The notes under the pieces are model-generated. The model worked only from the letters and a program-made list of their open reading frames with translations, was not told the origin of the DNA and did no database searches. 64,000 bases of DNA from positions 14,124,813 through 14,188,812 of the forward strand of contig OZ025276.1 in NCBI GenBank assembly GCA_964019165.1, in the 5' to 3' direction. How positions within the stretch are numbered: position 1 is the stretch's first letter; each line of letters starts with the position of its first letter. Both the position numbers and the translations under genes were made by a program. This document shows positions 12,659-25,060 of this stretch, piece by piece. Source of the stretch: Mastigias papua. Its lineage: Eukaryota > Cnidaria > Scyphozoa > Rhizostomeae > Mastigiidae.

Positions 12659-15530
12659 CAGTTATACATGTATCTAGGGGAATTATCATAGATATTTACA
12701 GAGTATAAAATTTTTATGAATTTAACTTTATTAGAGAGCAAATTAGGACGCATTTGAAAACTTTTTGGGAAATCCAGAGACCTAGTGTAAAATGATAGTG
12801 TCCTTTGATTTTTTGTGAACTTCGAAGTATATAGATGGCCTCGTTCAATTGTGTGCAACTGAATCGTACAGACTTGGACAAAGGTGACCGTTTGTTACCA
12901 GGGCCCTCGACAGCATTTCTCAAGCCCATTATAGTGTTCATGGCCATTTGGGGCAGCAGAGATTCGGAAGTGGTTAGGCCCATTGTATATAATGACAATG
13001 AATTTAATCAGGTATCATTGTCATTTCGGCCCTCAACTATTCTGAGAATGTAGTTACGTGCTCTGTTGCCTTATTTTTTTGAAGAGGTCTGCCTAATAGG
13101 CTCATTTCCGTTTACTGTCGCATTTCACATTTTGCATGCGAGCTCATTGTTCCCAGCCCACATCTGAACGTTTGTACATCTCAAAACGTTCTGTGGACTG
13201 GAAGCAATGAGTTCGCATGCGAAATCTGAATTCCAAATTATGTGGAATTGGACCTTTAAGACTTTTGCTGTCTCATCACGGGACTACAGGGTTACAACAT
13301 CTATTTAGGAAGTGGGTTTGACAGCCTACCTTCTGCTATACGTATACAAAACATTTTAAAGTTTATTGTGTTAGTTTCGTTAATGTATACCTTGCTACAT
13401 TGCTGCGTTGGATTTTTAATGCTGATGTGGGATATGGGATGTGGGATATTGGATCTGTGGTGTGAGATTTCGATTGGCGAATGTTTCGGATGGGAGCAGG
13501 AACAACGTATTCTGCTCGGAAACTGGGTGTTCAGTTCGAGGCCATCTGATTCAATTGGCCTTTGCCTAAATAAAATGAGGTGGGTGGAAGATTTATCTAA
13601 TTATAATAACTAGCAAATTGAAAAAGACGATTTCTCATGTTGCCTAATACTCAGTCAAATTGCAGACTCAAAAATAGTAATAAAGGGAGGTCTGCAATAA
13701 GGATGTCCTGGGTGGATTTTTTCAAAAAATTAATAAGCAGGGGATAGCTACGTTTATTCGGAACTCGAGAACAAATTTGATCTTGTATTATGAGTAATGT
13801 AGTATCAGCAAGCTACCATCTTAAATCCTTGTAGCAATGCCTGCCTTTACTATTTTGACAACTTGATTGCACCTACATACAAACAAATAACAGTTTTACC
13901 ACCTTCCCATTACTTTCATTAAGAGAGAGATTTATGATAATTTATGACAATTTTTTATTTCTTCATTTTTAAGAAATTACCGCACTTTGTACAGTAAAGA
14001 GTTTTTAGTATGCAGTTATGTACAAAATTGATTGAGAGCTGCCAATTAAATGGAATGTTTTGTTTAAGTTCTGAAAACTTCCTTTTTTTGTATTCTGAAT
14101 TTCGTCGTTTACTTCGTAAGTAGGTATACTGAGGACTTAATCGGCCCCCCTGAAGAGAATTTCCCTGTACATTCAATAGTAATTACCCTTTTTGGACTAT
14201 TTGTTTGGCCTTGAATAAACTCCATCATTAGATGTGTTTCTTAGCACGCTTTCCAATCGCATTACGCAAATGGGCCTGTATGAAACTGGGAAAAGGTTCG
14301 ATATTTTGCTTTCCATGCACTTCACACCATTTCAGTATGCAGTTTGTCAAAGGCTTTTGGACAAACTGGTAGTGTTTCTCCGCAATACCAAATACTACAT
14401 ATCTTCTTTAAGATCATTTCACAGAAATATGAGACAGTAATGAATCTGATTTAACGAAAATTATTGCTTCATTGTTGTCAATTATGTGCGTCTCTGTATG
14501 AAGAAACAGATACCGAAAAAATGACGGTGCAAAGGAGGATGTCTCAAGATGATATTGTAAAGAAAGTCTAACAGTGTACAGTTGACCAAAGACAGCGAGA
14601 GAAACAGAAGCATAACAAATAGTCCAGAATAAGTGCGAATCTGACAAGATGGTGCTAGGGGCCTGTAATCAATAACGTACTGCCCTTAAAAAACCCCTAA
14701 ACCCTGAATACAGGGGATAGCTGATGATTCGCACAATTCTCACATATCTGCCATCTTAACTCTACAACGCGCGTGATTACACCTCATTTGCTTGCTATAA
14801 ATAAACCCTACTTGACTATGGGTTTTCCATTATTGTGTATTCAATGCACAATGATTCTTTCCCAAAGACTTTCATTTATGTAGAGAATTATAAGATGCGG
14901 TTGCGATTACTCTTTTTTCTCATTTTACTCTTTCTTTTTGTTCATACACAAACAAATTAACACGTGTGCTAATGACGTGTATTAAGATTTATTAAATCTT
15001 AGATTAAATTAAGACACATCATTTTAGCGTTTAGATAGCTGTCTATTTTTCACTTTCCGCCACGATCCATGTATAATTCCAAAGAAAACCACACCCAAGA
15101 TGTTACAGAAGCGTGAAACTGTACGTAATTCTTATTGCCATCCTGGGAGAAACCCTCTAAAGTTGGCTTTCCTCTAAATGATGACATTCAGGATACGTTG
15201 CAGTGTTTACCCGACTTTGCCCACAGAGACCCGCCAAATTTCTTTGCTAATTGATTCGCTTCAGTATGATTCCTGGAGTGATTAACAATCGGGCAATTTT
15301 TACAGTCCATCTGAGTAGGACTTTCATCTTATCAAAGAAACTGACAACTTCTGGGTACAGTTCTAGCGGTAATACTGAGTCACATTCAGCGACTGCCTCA
15401 CAACCTCACTGTAGCATCATTGGGCCAGATATCAGGTATTCCTTCTTCCCTATTTCATTACAAATAATTTTACCATGAAAATAGTTAAAGGTACTTTATC
15501 AGCTAACTTCCGCATTGAGAAATTCGATTA
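12659..15530. other. Intergenic region between RPGR and the Rab gene
   Basis: Apart from a hairpin at 13124-13230, I see no coding exon, RNA gene or recognisable transposon here. Short open frames in this stretch lack family similarity and splice context. RPGR and the Rab gene converge, so the region should hold the 3' UTRs of both. Confidence 0.4.
13124..13230. repeat. Imperfect inverted repeat (hairpin)
   Basis: GCATGCGAGCTCATTG at 13134 and its near complement around 13205-13220 (CAATGAGTTCGCATGC) anchor arms of about 45-50 bases, with AACGTT-type inner segments facing each other. It looks like a small fold-back element. No second copy was noticed in the window. Confidence 0.55.
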
Positions 15531-16555
15531 CTAGAAGTAACTACAGCAATAATTTCTTTGATTATCAAAGTCTTCTGCTGCTAGAAACAAACTTCCAGGC
15601 CCATTACTAATCGACGGCAAAGACAACATCTGGTTCTGTAATTCAATAAGGTCCCTCGCAGCTTTGTAGAAAATTTCATTTACATTTTTCCCATCTTTGG
15701 CGCTAGTTGTGCACCACTGGAACAAATAAAGGTCTGCATATTCATCAATGGCTTCTGATTCAACTTTTGGTGCCACATCTGACTTGTTCCCAACCAAAAT
15801 AATTAAGACATCGCTACCAGATTTCATAAATACCTCTTCGACCCATCTTTTGGCATTGAAGAAAGTCTCCTGTTTTGTCAGATCGAACACAACCAATGCC
15901 GCGTTTGCACCACGGTAGTAAACAGAGGTGATAGCTTTGTAACGCTCTTCTCCAGCAGTGTCCCACAGCTGTAGCTACGGAAGTAAACGAAGTGAACTAG
16001 TGACAGATAAAACTGAACAGCTCTTGGGTTTTGACACAGGACTCAAATGGCCTAAAAGAGATTCTTCAGTTAACTTGAGTTATACTTCAAAGCAACAGGC
16101 ACGAAGACGAAGCTAAGGGTGTCACATGGGACTGTCCGTCCGACCAGGGATGGCGCTAGGGGAGGGCTTGGGGGCTATAGCACCCTGTCGGAGCATGCTA
16201 GCCCCCAAGTCGGGAGGTATGTTTTTTCGGAGCTATTTTAGCAGTTCTAGTGCTCTGTTAATCGTATCTTAGTCCCCCCCCCCGTAGCAAAAGACACTTC
16301 TAACCTATGTTAGAGATCTCTTGAATTATCGAGCAATACCTATTCAATAGGTACCCAATGAAATATGAGCTCACTTACTTTGACTTGTTTTCCACCAATC
16401 ACAACATCATGAAGGTAAAAGTCAACGCCAAGTGTCTCTGGAAGAGATTTGTCTTCGAATGCACCTTCTCTAAATCGTTTAATAAGACTTGATTTACCCA
16501 CTTGTTTATCTCCTACTACAATTATTTTGAACAGGTAATCGTACGAGTAATCCAT
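15531..16555 (-). CDS. Rab-family small GTPase
   Basis: A membrane-traffic GTPase of 206 residues in two exons: 16379-16555 (ATG first) and 15531-15974. Both splice junctions are phase 0 (AAA/gtaagt, then ttccgtag/CTA). All nucleotide-binding motifs are present: P-loop GDKQVGKSS near residue 16, switch I with TLGVDF (RabF1-like), WDTAGEERY (G3/RabF3), NKSD (G4) and TSAK (G5). The end NYCCSYF carries two cysteines in a CCxxx arrangement, as expected for geranylgeranylation. I cannot place it in a named Rab subfamily. Its intron holds a G/C-rich stretch (16141-16290) that may be repetitive. It starts 292 bases from the divergent MGME1-like gene. Confidence 0.9.
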
Positions 16556-16847
16556 TAGACTTTGACTAACTCCTGGCGCCTATCTGTGGGCAGCCATTCC
16601 GGGCAATGATTCGGGGCCATTCAGGCTGTCATTATGGTTTGGCGTGAGCTTCATAAAGAGGCTGACTATCCCGCGCAATTTTCCATCTGTTTTGGCATGT
16701 GGATCTTGTAGCTGAGAAGAAATGTTTTGGCATTTATCACAAAAAACGCTCGTAGTAAACTGTAGGCGATGCTGTAGTTGGGCATTCAGTGAGGCATTAT
16801 TTTGCCAGCCGGAAAAGCTATCAGTTAAGTATGGTCCTTGTGCAGCC
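16556..16847. promoter_or_regulatory. Shared intergenic (bidirectional promoter) segment
   Basis: Only 292 bases separate the start codons of the Rab gene (minus) and the MGME1-like gene (plus), so both promoters must overlap here or lie in each other's 5' UTR. Frames are open on both strands across much of it (16580-16849 minus, 16722-17087 plus), but neither has recognisable protein similarity beyond the MGME1 exon. I see no clear core-promoter motif. Confidence 0.55.
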
Positions 16848-19800
16848 ATGTCACCAGTGAACTATATATCAAGAAAATATTGTTGTGGTTCCCCAGACCG
16901 GAGGCCCAATTGGACTGACAGGCGAATGAATTTTGTTAACTATTCCAGAAGTGATCTTCAGAACCTTGATCGAAGGAATCTACAGTTAATTTGCAAATCT
17001 CTTCAGATCAATGCATCACTCAAGGTAAAGGGTCCTTTACACTTACAGCCAACTAGAGTGACTAGAATTTGCTCATTTGACTCATAGGTTGTAGCACTTG
17101 ACCACAACTGTGACCAGAGTGCATTCTATGAAGTGCGCGAGGAATAATATATTTATATTTTTTATATTATATTATATTATATTATATTATATTATATTAT
17201 ATTATATTTTATTATATTATATTATATTATATTATATTATATTATATTATATCATATTTTCAAATATTTAAGGAGGGTAGCCCTTCAGCAGTGCTGATTT
17301 TCAAGGGGCCCTCCGTTACAAAAATAAAATAATTAAATTTAAAGTTACAAATTTGAAAAGCTATAAAACCTAAAAACCTTAATATATATATATATACAAA
17401 AAAATAGAAAGTTCCCTTTAAAACCTAAATACTTTGTTTAAATATATTCAGGGAGGGTGCTTGCTTTGACTCAGCTGAGAGGCTATTCCACAACTTAGCA
17501 CCTCTGTAAGAGAAGCATTTTTGTCCATTACTTGTTCTTTTCAATGGTAGCCTCAAATCTGTTTTAGTGTTACAGAGTCTATGAGAGGAGTGAAAAGAAT
17601 TTTTGGAAAAGAGGTCACAGGTATTGTGGAGCCAGCCCATTTAGAGATTTGTAGACCATTATTTCAGACTCAATTTTAATTACCTCATCAATGGTTTTCC
17701 AGCCAAGTTCTTCCAAAAGCTTCGTGCTAGGGGTATCATAGCTGCTATTTGTAATAATTCTGGCAGCATGATTCTGAAGCTTTTGCAGCTGTTTGATTTC
17801 AGTGGAGCCAGCACAACCCCATACTGAGCAGCAATACCTAAAGTGAGGCTCAACAATGCCTGTGTATAGAGTTCTTAAAGTTTCTCTAGGTAGTACTTTT
17901 TTGCATGCTTCAAGAAGCCTAATGCCCTGGAAACCTTTACAGATACAGCTTTGATTTGTTCTTTCCAATATATGCCGGGATTCACCTAACACTGAGCTTC
18001 TCCATGCCAATTTCAAATAATGCAGTCTGGAAGCAGTATACGGAGACAATTTAATGTTAATAATGTGACATTTTTTTAATCAGGCATCTTTTACCAACTA
18101 ACATTTTAGTATCCTTATATAATTCTTTGTTTGACTCCTTTCTTCAACATGAAATTATTTTCTGGGGTCGTACCCATGACCCTCATATTAAATCAGGATA
18201 TTTTTTGCAAAAGAAAATTGCTACGGCAATTGCATTCATGAACTTAGCTTCTCCATCTTCTCCAATTCATTTTTATTTGGAGATCCTTAAGTTTTATGGT
18301 TTATTTCATTCAAAACAGCTTTTCTTTGTCTATGAGTGTGTTAACAGGATATCTCATTTGATCTTTCACAAGTTCTTTGAAATTTGTCAGATTTTCATCA
18401 ATATGATACTAGGCAAGCTCATAAAGGTGAAAATTTTCTGAAACATCATAGCTCCTCACAATATGATTATCATTTCATTGTGAAGCTTACAGAAATGCAA
18501 TATTGCTTACAGATTTACCACCACACAATGGAGAATTTTGCTTAAGCAATATGGCACGGATGGCACTTTTCTTAAGCAAATTTCTCCAGTGTGCTTCTAG
18601 CATGATTCTTTAGTCTAATTAATTGCTACCATACAAATATATCAATGCTAAATGTCATATGATTCTGTTGTACTTGTCAGTACTATAGGTGTTGCAACTA
18701 AATCCCCCAGTTTGTGGTGGCTGGCATGGCTACAGATTGTGATCACTTGTATTTTTGAGAAAATAATTTTCAAGACTATGACTTATTATTTTGTACTTAT
18801 TACTATGTATTTATTTTCATTTATATCTACTTTTTTGCAGACGTCAATAATTATTAAAAATATAGAAGATTACATGGACATGAATTGTCTCTCTGAGCTA
18901 TCATTCTTTCCTTTTCACACAAACTTGAAGTCTGACATCAATATTGATCATAAGTCAATGCCTTTATCAATCAAGCTGAACAATGAAACATGTGAGGATT
19001 TTGACAGAGTGTATGAATCAAAGTATATCAGTGTTACCTCAGTCCTGAGGAGGACAAAATCGAAGGAGAATGCCAGGCGTCTTGCAGACTGGAAAGAGCG
19101 GGAAGTAGATGAACTAGGTGAAGAACGCTTCAACAAGATGGTAAAGAAGACTCTTTCCTCAGGATCATCTCTACATGAGGTAGTATATAATTGTCTAATG
19201 AGATGTGAGCACCTTCAGATGTTTTAAAAGTTTGATAGAATTAGACTTATAGGATTTCTTTGTCATTGAATGCAGGCTCTCATAGACTGAGCTATGGTTT
19301 TAAATCCATGTTTAAGGCTAGGGAAAAGAATTAGGTGCTGCAGAGAAGCAGGCAGTTCATGAATTTTTTGCATTTAATGGCTCACAGTGGATCACAAATT
19401 GACCACATGATGCCAACAAATTGATCACATTATGCTTAAAAATGTAGACAGATATTCTTTATTCATGGGAACCATTTGTTATCAAATTGTAGGCCTGACA
19501 CCCCCTGCCCTAAAGAAAATGTCTAGGAGTAACCTTGCTGGTTTTTATCTCAGGTTGCATTCCAGTTTTGATGGTTTTAAGTCATGTGTTGTGGCATCTT
19601 TTAAGGAGATTTGGCCATGCACAAGGGCCCATTCCATTTGTATCCAAGTTTGGTCTGTATACCCAAAGAGGAGCTATCCTATTTGGCCTGTCTTTTTTGC
19701 TCAGTCCAGACTGACTTATGACCATTTAACTTTTATGTAGAAGTATTCAAAATTGCCAAACAAGTCCCAAGTAAGTTGGCCAAAAACCTTAAAATTGCCC

Positions 19801-22800
19801 TTTTGTTGGGGCCACAGGGAGGGCCCACTGCTGTGGCATACCCAAGGAGGGAATACTTTTCTAAAACAATGTTAGTGTGAATACAATAATGAAACATTGT
19901 ACAATTTACCATGGCAGAGTTCAAATGAATTTTTGGAGGAAAACATTCCTAAGGGTCGTTTCCTTAGATTTGCGATAGTTTGAAAGCCGTGGTACACAAA
20001 AGTGCCACCTCACTTCTGCTTTCATGGATACGTCTTTGGCCCACTGTACCAATGGCCCACTGTACCAATGGCCCAGTAGTAACTATGTTAAAAGATGCCC
20101 GAATTAGCATAAATAGACAACAGTCAATATTTAGCAATGACTGAATGAGAAATTGCCGTTAGTCTTCCTTATTAACTTGTAATTTATCACCTCCTGTAGT
20201 CGGTCGCAATGTGGTTACGTGAATACCATGAGCATGAAATGGAAAAAGCTGATGACTTCAGGAAGAATACCAGTTGTATTCGAACAAAGGAAAACAAACG
20301 GCATAGCAGAGGATATTTCATCCGGCAGAAGTTGTTCGATGATGGGGAATATGCAGAAGGTTCGCCAGAATTTATGCGGTCCCAAAGTATCCTTAATTTG
20401 TTTTATGAGATAGACAGTGTATTAGCAGTTGAGAGTGGGGTCATCCACGAACCGTTAGGCTATGCTGGTACCATCGATTGTATTGTTAAATTTAGAAACA
20501 AAATCTGCCTGATAGATTGGAAGACATCGAAAAGAAGAAAGACGACGTTGAGATCATGTTACGATTATCCGGTTCAACTGGCAGCGTACGCGGCTGCAGT
20601 AAATGCCGATCCTGGTTACGATTTTGCCGTAAGTTGCAATTAGTGCTTTATCATTTTCCGTTTATAGTGTTTTTGATCTTGATGAAAAAAATCTAGCGGA
20701 TTTTGAAGTTGTATAGCGTTATATTACCGTTTGACAGGTTTCTAAACTTTAACATAGTTTGCACACTCCTACTTCATCGCTTTCCGGAGATTTTTCAGTC
20801 ATTGTTAAGATTTTTGTGAAATCGAGGTTCTAAGTTAGAAAATCGAGTAAGTTGTAGAGTGAAATGCATAGCCGTTTGACCACATCACAGTTTTTTGGAA
20901 TACAAATGAACAGTAAAAGCTGAGAGAAAGTCTCGTCGTTCGTCCGTAGCTTTAACTTCTAAAACCTATGGTAAATCACACGAGCTCGCTATATATTACT
21001 TATATTTTCTGTTATTTTAGCACCTAATTTCTCCTTGTGTCGCTTACTTAAATACGGTGACAGGGTCCAGTCCAATTTTTTGACTGAGTGGCCTGCGAAT
21101 CTGTCAACCCGACCCTATAACTCTTCTCCATTTTATGAAGAAACGTGTATTACACCTCATTGCTATAAGATATGAGTTCAACTCTATCAAGTATCAATTT
21201 CAAGTATCAAGACACTAACACTTTCAGTATCCACTTCTCTATTAAACAGAAACACTCGAAATTTTTCTATTGGCCAAACCCAAGTTGGGTTGTTTTTTAA
21301 ATATCGATGCTTATTCGTTATGAAAATTTTCGTTGAAAATTATGGCTCCGGGCGTAGGGTTTCATAAGAAACAGAAGAAGGAGAAGTGTTTTTCTTTTCA
21401 TTTCATTATCATTTGGTAAAATTGGCTAGCTTAACAATTCGCCATTATTTTGCCATATATCCATACGGCATCGCAGGGACGTTGTCGCTCCACAGATAAA
21501 GTCGGGAAAACCTGGTGATACGGGCCCATTTATTGTGGGGCACCTTTTTCTCCGACCTACCTAGAAAAAGTGAATGACAAGAGATAAACTAAAACAATAA
21601 ACATACAATAAACAGCAAAGAGAGGATGAAATTTCTGCATATTGAATACTATCAGGAATATTGTAGAAATCTCCATTAAAATGCCCACCGGGAAATCTAC
21701 CGATGTCCCGCCTAGCCGCGACGCCCCTGCGGCATCATCAGGTATATAACCTGTGCCGTATGGGTACATTATCTGATGATGCCGTATGGAAGTGTGGCGA
21801 AATAGTGTTAACCTTACCATCTTTAGCAACCGATATTGAAATAAGAGGAAAAAAGCTTCTCGTTATTCTGTTGCTTATAAAAATATTAATATATTCTTAG
21901 TCTTCTGTTATATCTGCTGTCTTGCTATTCATCGACTTTATAGGTAGTAAGCAAGGAACTTGCTTTCTCTCTTCCGAAATGAATTTACGGCCTACGTTTC
22001 TTGAAGTTGATTTTGTTATTTTTGTGTAGCGTAAGTTCTCGGTGCTCAAAGTTTGGTGATAACCATTTCAATATCTGTTATGAAATGTTACTGTCTTAAC
22101 TGAATTTCGACAAAAATATAGAGCCTTTATTGCTTAAACATGCAATGGGCCTTGCAAGCCTTCCGCAAGAGTGTTAGCTCTTACGGAAAACTCACATGCT
22201 TCTTGTCTTCATGTAGTAATCCTGTGTGGATACATGTAAGATGCAAGTTGTATTTTTAAGCCATTGGAAATGGTTGAACTATTTGAGGATTTTGTTATTT
22301 CTTTTTTATGGCCTTTATGATAATTCTGTAACTATATAGTTATGAAAAGCCCCTTACAAAACAGTATATATCTTTATAAGTTAAGTCAATCCAGTCCTAT
22401 CTTTCATAGATATCTGTTTGTTACTAAATTACAAATTAATACAGTATAGGATTTTTATCATTATAGTTTCTGATAGACTATCGTTTAGCAGTTTTTGTAT
22501 TCTGAACGATAGAATACGAGATTGCCAGTAATTTTATCCTTCATTGAACCTTTATTGTGCTCATAATTTGGGCATCATTTAATGTTTGGTCTTGTGCTTT
22601 TCAATGCTGTTTCATGTTGCTATGGTCCTTGATCGTGTTGCTATAGTCCATGAATACTCGCTCGTGTGATTACTAACCGAACCTGTTGCATAATTCAATT
22701 TAACAAATTGTTTTTCTGTTAGGACTATTAGGCGTTTTCAAATACTGTCATGTAGTTTTGAAAGTCAGTCAAACGATTGAAAGCAAACATTTCTATGTAA

Positions 22801-23810
22801 AGTTATTGTGCATTAGCCTTTAGTCCCTTTTGCAGTTTCACTACCCCTAATAATTTAGTAAGTTATCATAAGCTTTTTGTACGCCTAATTTCTTGATATG
22901 CGTCAAGGCTTATTTCACGAAAAGCATGTGCCCTGCCAGATGGTAAGGCAGAACATGAACATCGCTATTCACTATACCTGTTATATTTTCTGCTGATGTA
23001 CTAAAGCATTGGAAACCCTTGTTTGAAAGGCTTTTGATATCGGTTGAAATCTCGTATTTTTTATTTTCACTCGAGGATAGCCAATTTCAAAAATAAATTT
23101 TTAGGGAGGTATGTGAATGTCTGGGCGAGTGGCCAAGCGCTTAGAGCGCCTGACTGCTGAGCGAAACATCGATGGTACGAGCCGAACCCTTGGATCGTAG
23201 CTGGCTTGCTTGCTCACTGTCCACCCAGCAGCAAATGGGTACCTGATGGCAACACTGGAGAAGTTAAAGGCGGCGAGGAAAGGAACTGGCCACCCTACCT
23301 CACTATATCAACAGCTCAGGATAAGTGTCCCTCTAGCAGACACTCCCCCACCTCACGGAATCGTACATGGGACTTTGCCTGTATATAAATGTATGTGTTG
23401 AATGTTGCATTCATTGGAGGAAGTTTTGGATAAAGGTTATTATTTCATTGTCTGCATAAGAAAGGTGTAATTATATGAAAATTCTCATTTGATTGCTAGT
23501 TGTTTTGGATTTAGCGATCTAATGAAAGTCCTCCCTTTTAAAGCCAAGAAAGATGCCTTTTCAGTTTAGTGTTTGCCTGGATAATCTTAGAATATACCTC
23601 ACAATCCTAAAGGTTTTTCGTTTTCCATTTCAGGTAAACAATGTTGCAGTAGTTTTTGCAAGTGAAGATGATCTGCCTGCAAGTGTTTTCATGCTTTCAT
23701 TGGCAGATTGCTTGCCGTATTATTATGAATGGCTAGGAAGACTGGAACAGTACAAGAAGTATATGAACGACAGAGAAAATCATGATCTGTATGTCAATAG
23801 TTGGTGCTGA
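16848..23810 (+). CDS. MGME1: MGME1-like PD-(D/E)XK exonuclease with SAP-like N-terminus
   Basis: MGME1 is a mitochondrial RecB-type single-strand DNA exonuclease that trims flaps and linear ends during mtDNA maintenance. Four exons (16848-17024, 18841-19179, 20200-20628, 23634-23810), all phase 0, give about 373 residues against 344 in human. Family signatures are ISVTSVLRRT, a GTIDCIV strand and LIDWKTSK, the last two giving the catalytic Asp and the Asp-x-Lys pair. VAYAA-type helix and WLGRLEQY segments follow. The first exon is Arg-rich and could act as a mitochondrial presequence. The junction of exons 1 and 2 creates a SAP-like helix-turn-helix (LQNLDRRNLQLICKSL, then NASLK and TSIII), which I do not know from vertebrate MGME1. 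An in-frame upstream start at 16722 is possible. Intron 1 carries a LINE fragment and intron 3 a SINE. Confidence 0.85.
17155..18060 (-). mobile_element. 5'-truncated non-LTR retrotransposon (LINE) with TATAA-type tail
   Basis: On the minus strand, 18049 to about 17425 encodes the thumb/C-terminal part of a reverse transcriptase (YTGIVEPHFRYCCSVWG, KLQNHAARII, YRGAKLWNSL). It is broken into two frames near 17615-17640. A 3' UTR-like stretch follows, with CAGCACTGCTGAAGGGCTACCC, and then a pentanucleotide AATAT/TATAA array (17158-17262), which fits a repetitive LINE 3' tail. It lies antisense in intron 1 of the MGME1-like gene. It is dead and partial. Confidence 0.8.
23118..23400 (+). mobile_element. 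tRNA-derived SINE
   Basis: The 5' end reads GAGTGGCCAAGCGCTTAGAG (tRNA A-box region) and is followed by a B-box-like GGTACGAGCC. The body has a conserved 3' domain (AGGATAAGTGTCCCTCT, then cactcccccacc and ggaatcg). The same 3' domain occurs at 26585-26665 and 60321-60385, so it is one family. It lies in intron 3 of the MGME1-like gene, 230 bases upstream of the last exon. Confidence 0.7.
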
Positions 23811-23879
23811 TATGCGTATATTTATACCATAGTGTATAAATGTATATCTATCTAAATGTACATATCTATATATAAATAT

Positions 23880-23885
<6 letters not shown>

Positions 23886-23945
<60 letters not shown>
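23886..23945. repeat. (TA)n microsatellite
   Basis: Nearly pure TA dinucleotide run just after the stop codon of the MGME1-like gene, probably inside or near its 3' UTR. Confidence 0.85.
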
Positions 23946-24004
23946 TGATATGCATACATATATGTACTTATATATATGTATGTTTGCATGTATTCCTATT
24001 CATA

Positions 24005-25060
24005 TAAAAACGACAAGCATTATGACATAATAATAATAATAAGAGCAATATTTATACAGGGTAACCTCGTCAGTACTATGAGTATTGTTATCAATAAGGG
24101 CCCTGTCTGAAAATTAAAAAGAACGAAAAGTAATCCACCAATTTACAATGTAAAAATCTAAGATGTCCTTCAATACTTATTGTTAAGAAATAAAATGACT
24201 ACAGAAGTTGCAGATGTTCTTTTAGTCGATGCTTGAAAACAACAAAGGATTCCAAGCTTCGAATTTCAACAGGCAGCTCGTTGTAACAAGATGGGCCTTG
24301 GAACCAGAAGGACTTTTTTGCTGCTTCTGTTCTGACCCTTGGAACACGTAAAGTAGCTTTATTGCCTCTTGTACCATAATTGTGGCTGACTCTTTCAGCA
24401 TATGACGCAAAGTTAGGAATGGTAGTTCCTTGTAAACACTTGAAGATCAAAATACCCGCTTTAAACTTTTTCTGGTTAAATATCGTCATATACCCATGTT
24501 CTTGGTCAAACTCTGAGTGATGATGAATGATTTTAATGGCTCTTGCTTGTAGGTTTTCGAATTTCTTACCCATTGTGTCTGAGATCTTTAGAGTCGGAGT
24601 AGAACAATACAGCATTTTAGGCAATACAATTGCTTTGTATATCGATTCAGCTGCATGACTCGTTAGTGATATTCTCATTCTTTTCAAAAGCTTAATTCGT
24701 GCTGCTGCACTTTTTAAAGTTTTTTGTAAGTGCTCGTTCATATTCAGGCTAGCGTCCAAAATCACTCCAAGGTACTTGTAACTATTTACAACGTGTATCG
24801 AATGCTCATTCATCCATATCTTTATATCATTTATAGAGTGCAGCCTTTTGGCAGTACCAAAAACCATGGCTTCCGTTTTTCCTTTTTTTAAATTTATGAT
24901 AAGCCTGTTGTTCTCTAGCCATTTTGCAATGTTTGCCATCGAATCGAAATGACTGTGATTTGATATCGAATTCGACAATATCCAGTGTAGCAAGTATGAC
25001 AATAAACGTCATGCTATAGGCGACGTAAACTATTGTGACACAGATCGGCAATTATGATTC
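24005..25060 (-). mobile_element. LINE reverse-transcriptase fragment
   Basis: The minus-strand frame 25002-24199 encodes 267 residues from just after the catalytic box to the C-terminus of a non-LTR reverse transcriptase (WLENNRLIINLKKGKTEAM, SYKYLGVILD, YKAIVLPKMLYCS, SFWFQGPSCYNELP). The upstream part that should carry the YADD box is frameshifted and mutated (24827-25051 in another frame), so the copy is inactive. A short TTA-repeat tail sits at the low-coordinate end (24029-24043). Confidence 0.85.

Noticed and set aside
16141..16290. Transposon in the Rab intron
   Set aside because: G/C-rich with some inverted words, but no clear terminal repeats or second copy in the window.
16580..16849. 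89-codon minus-strand frame upstream of the Rab start as an extra exon
   Set aside because: It ends before the Rab ATG with a stop, shows no family similarity and sits in the shared promoter interval.
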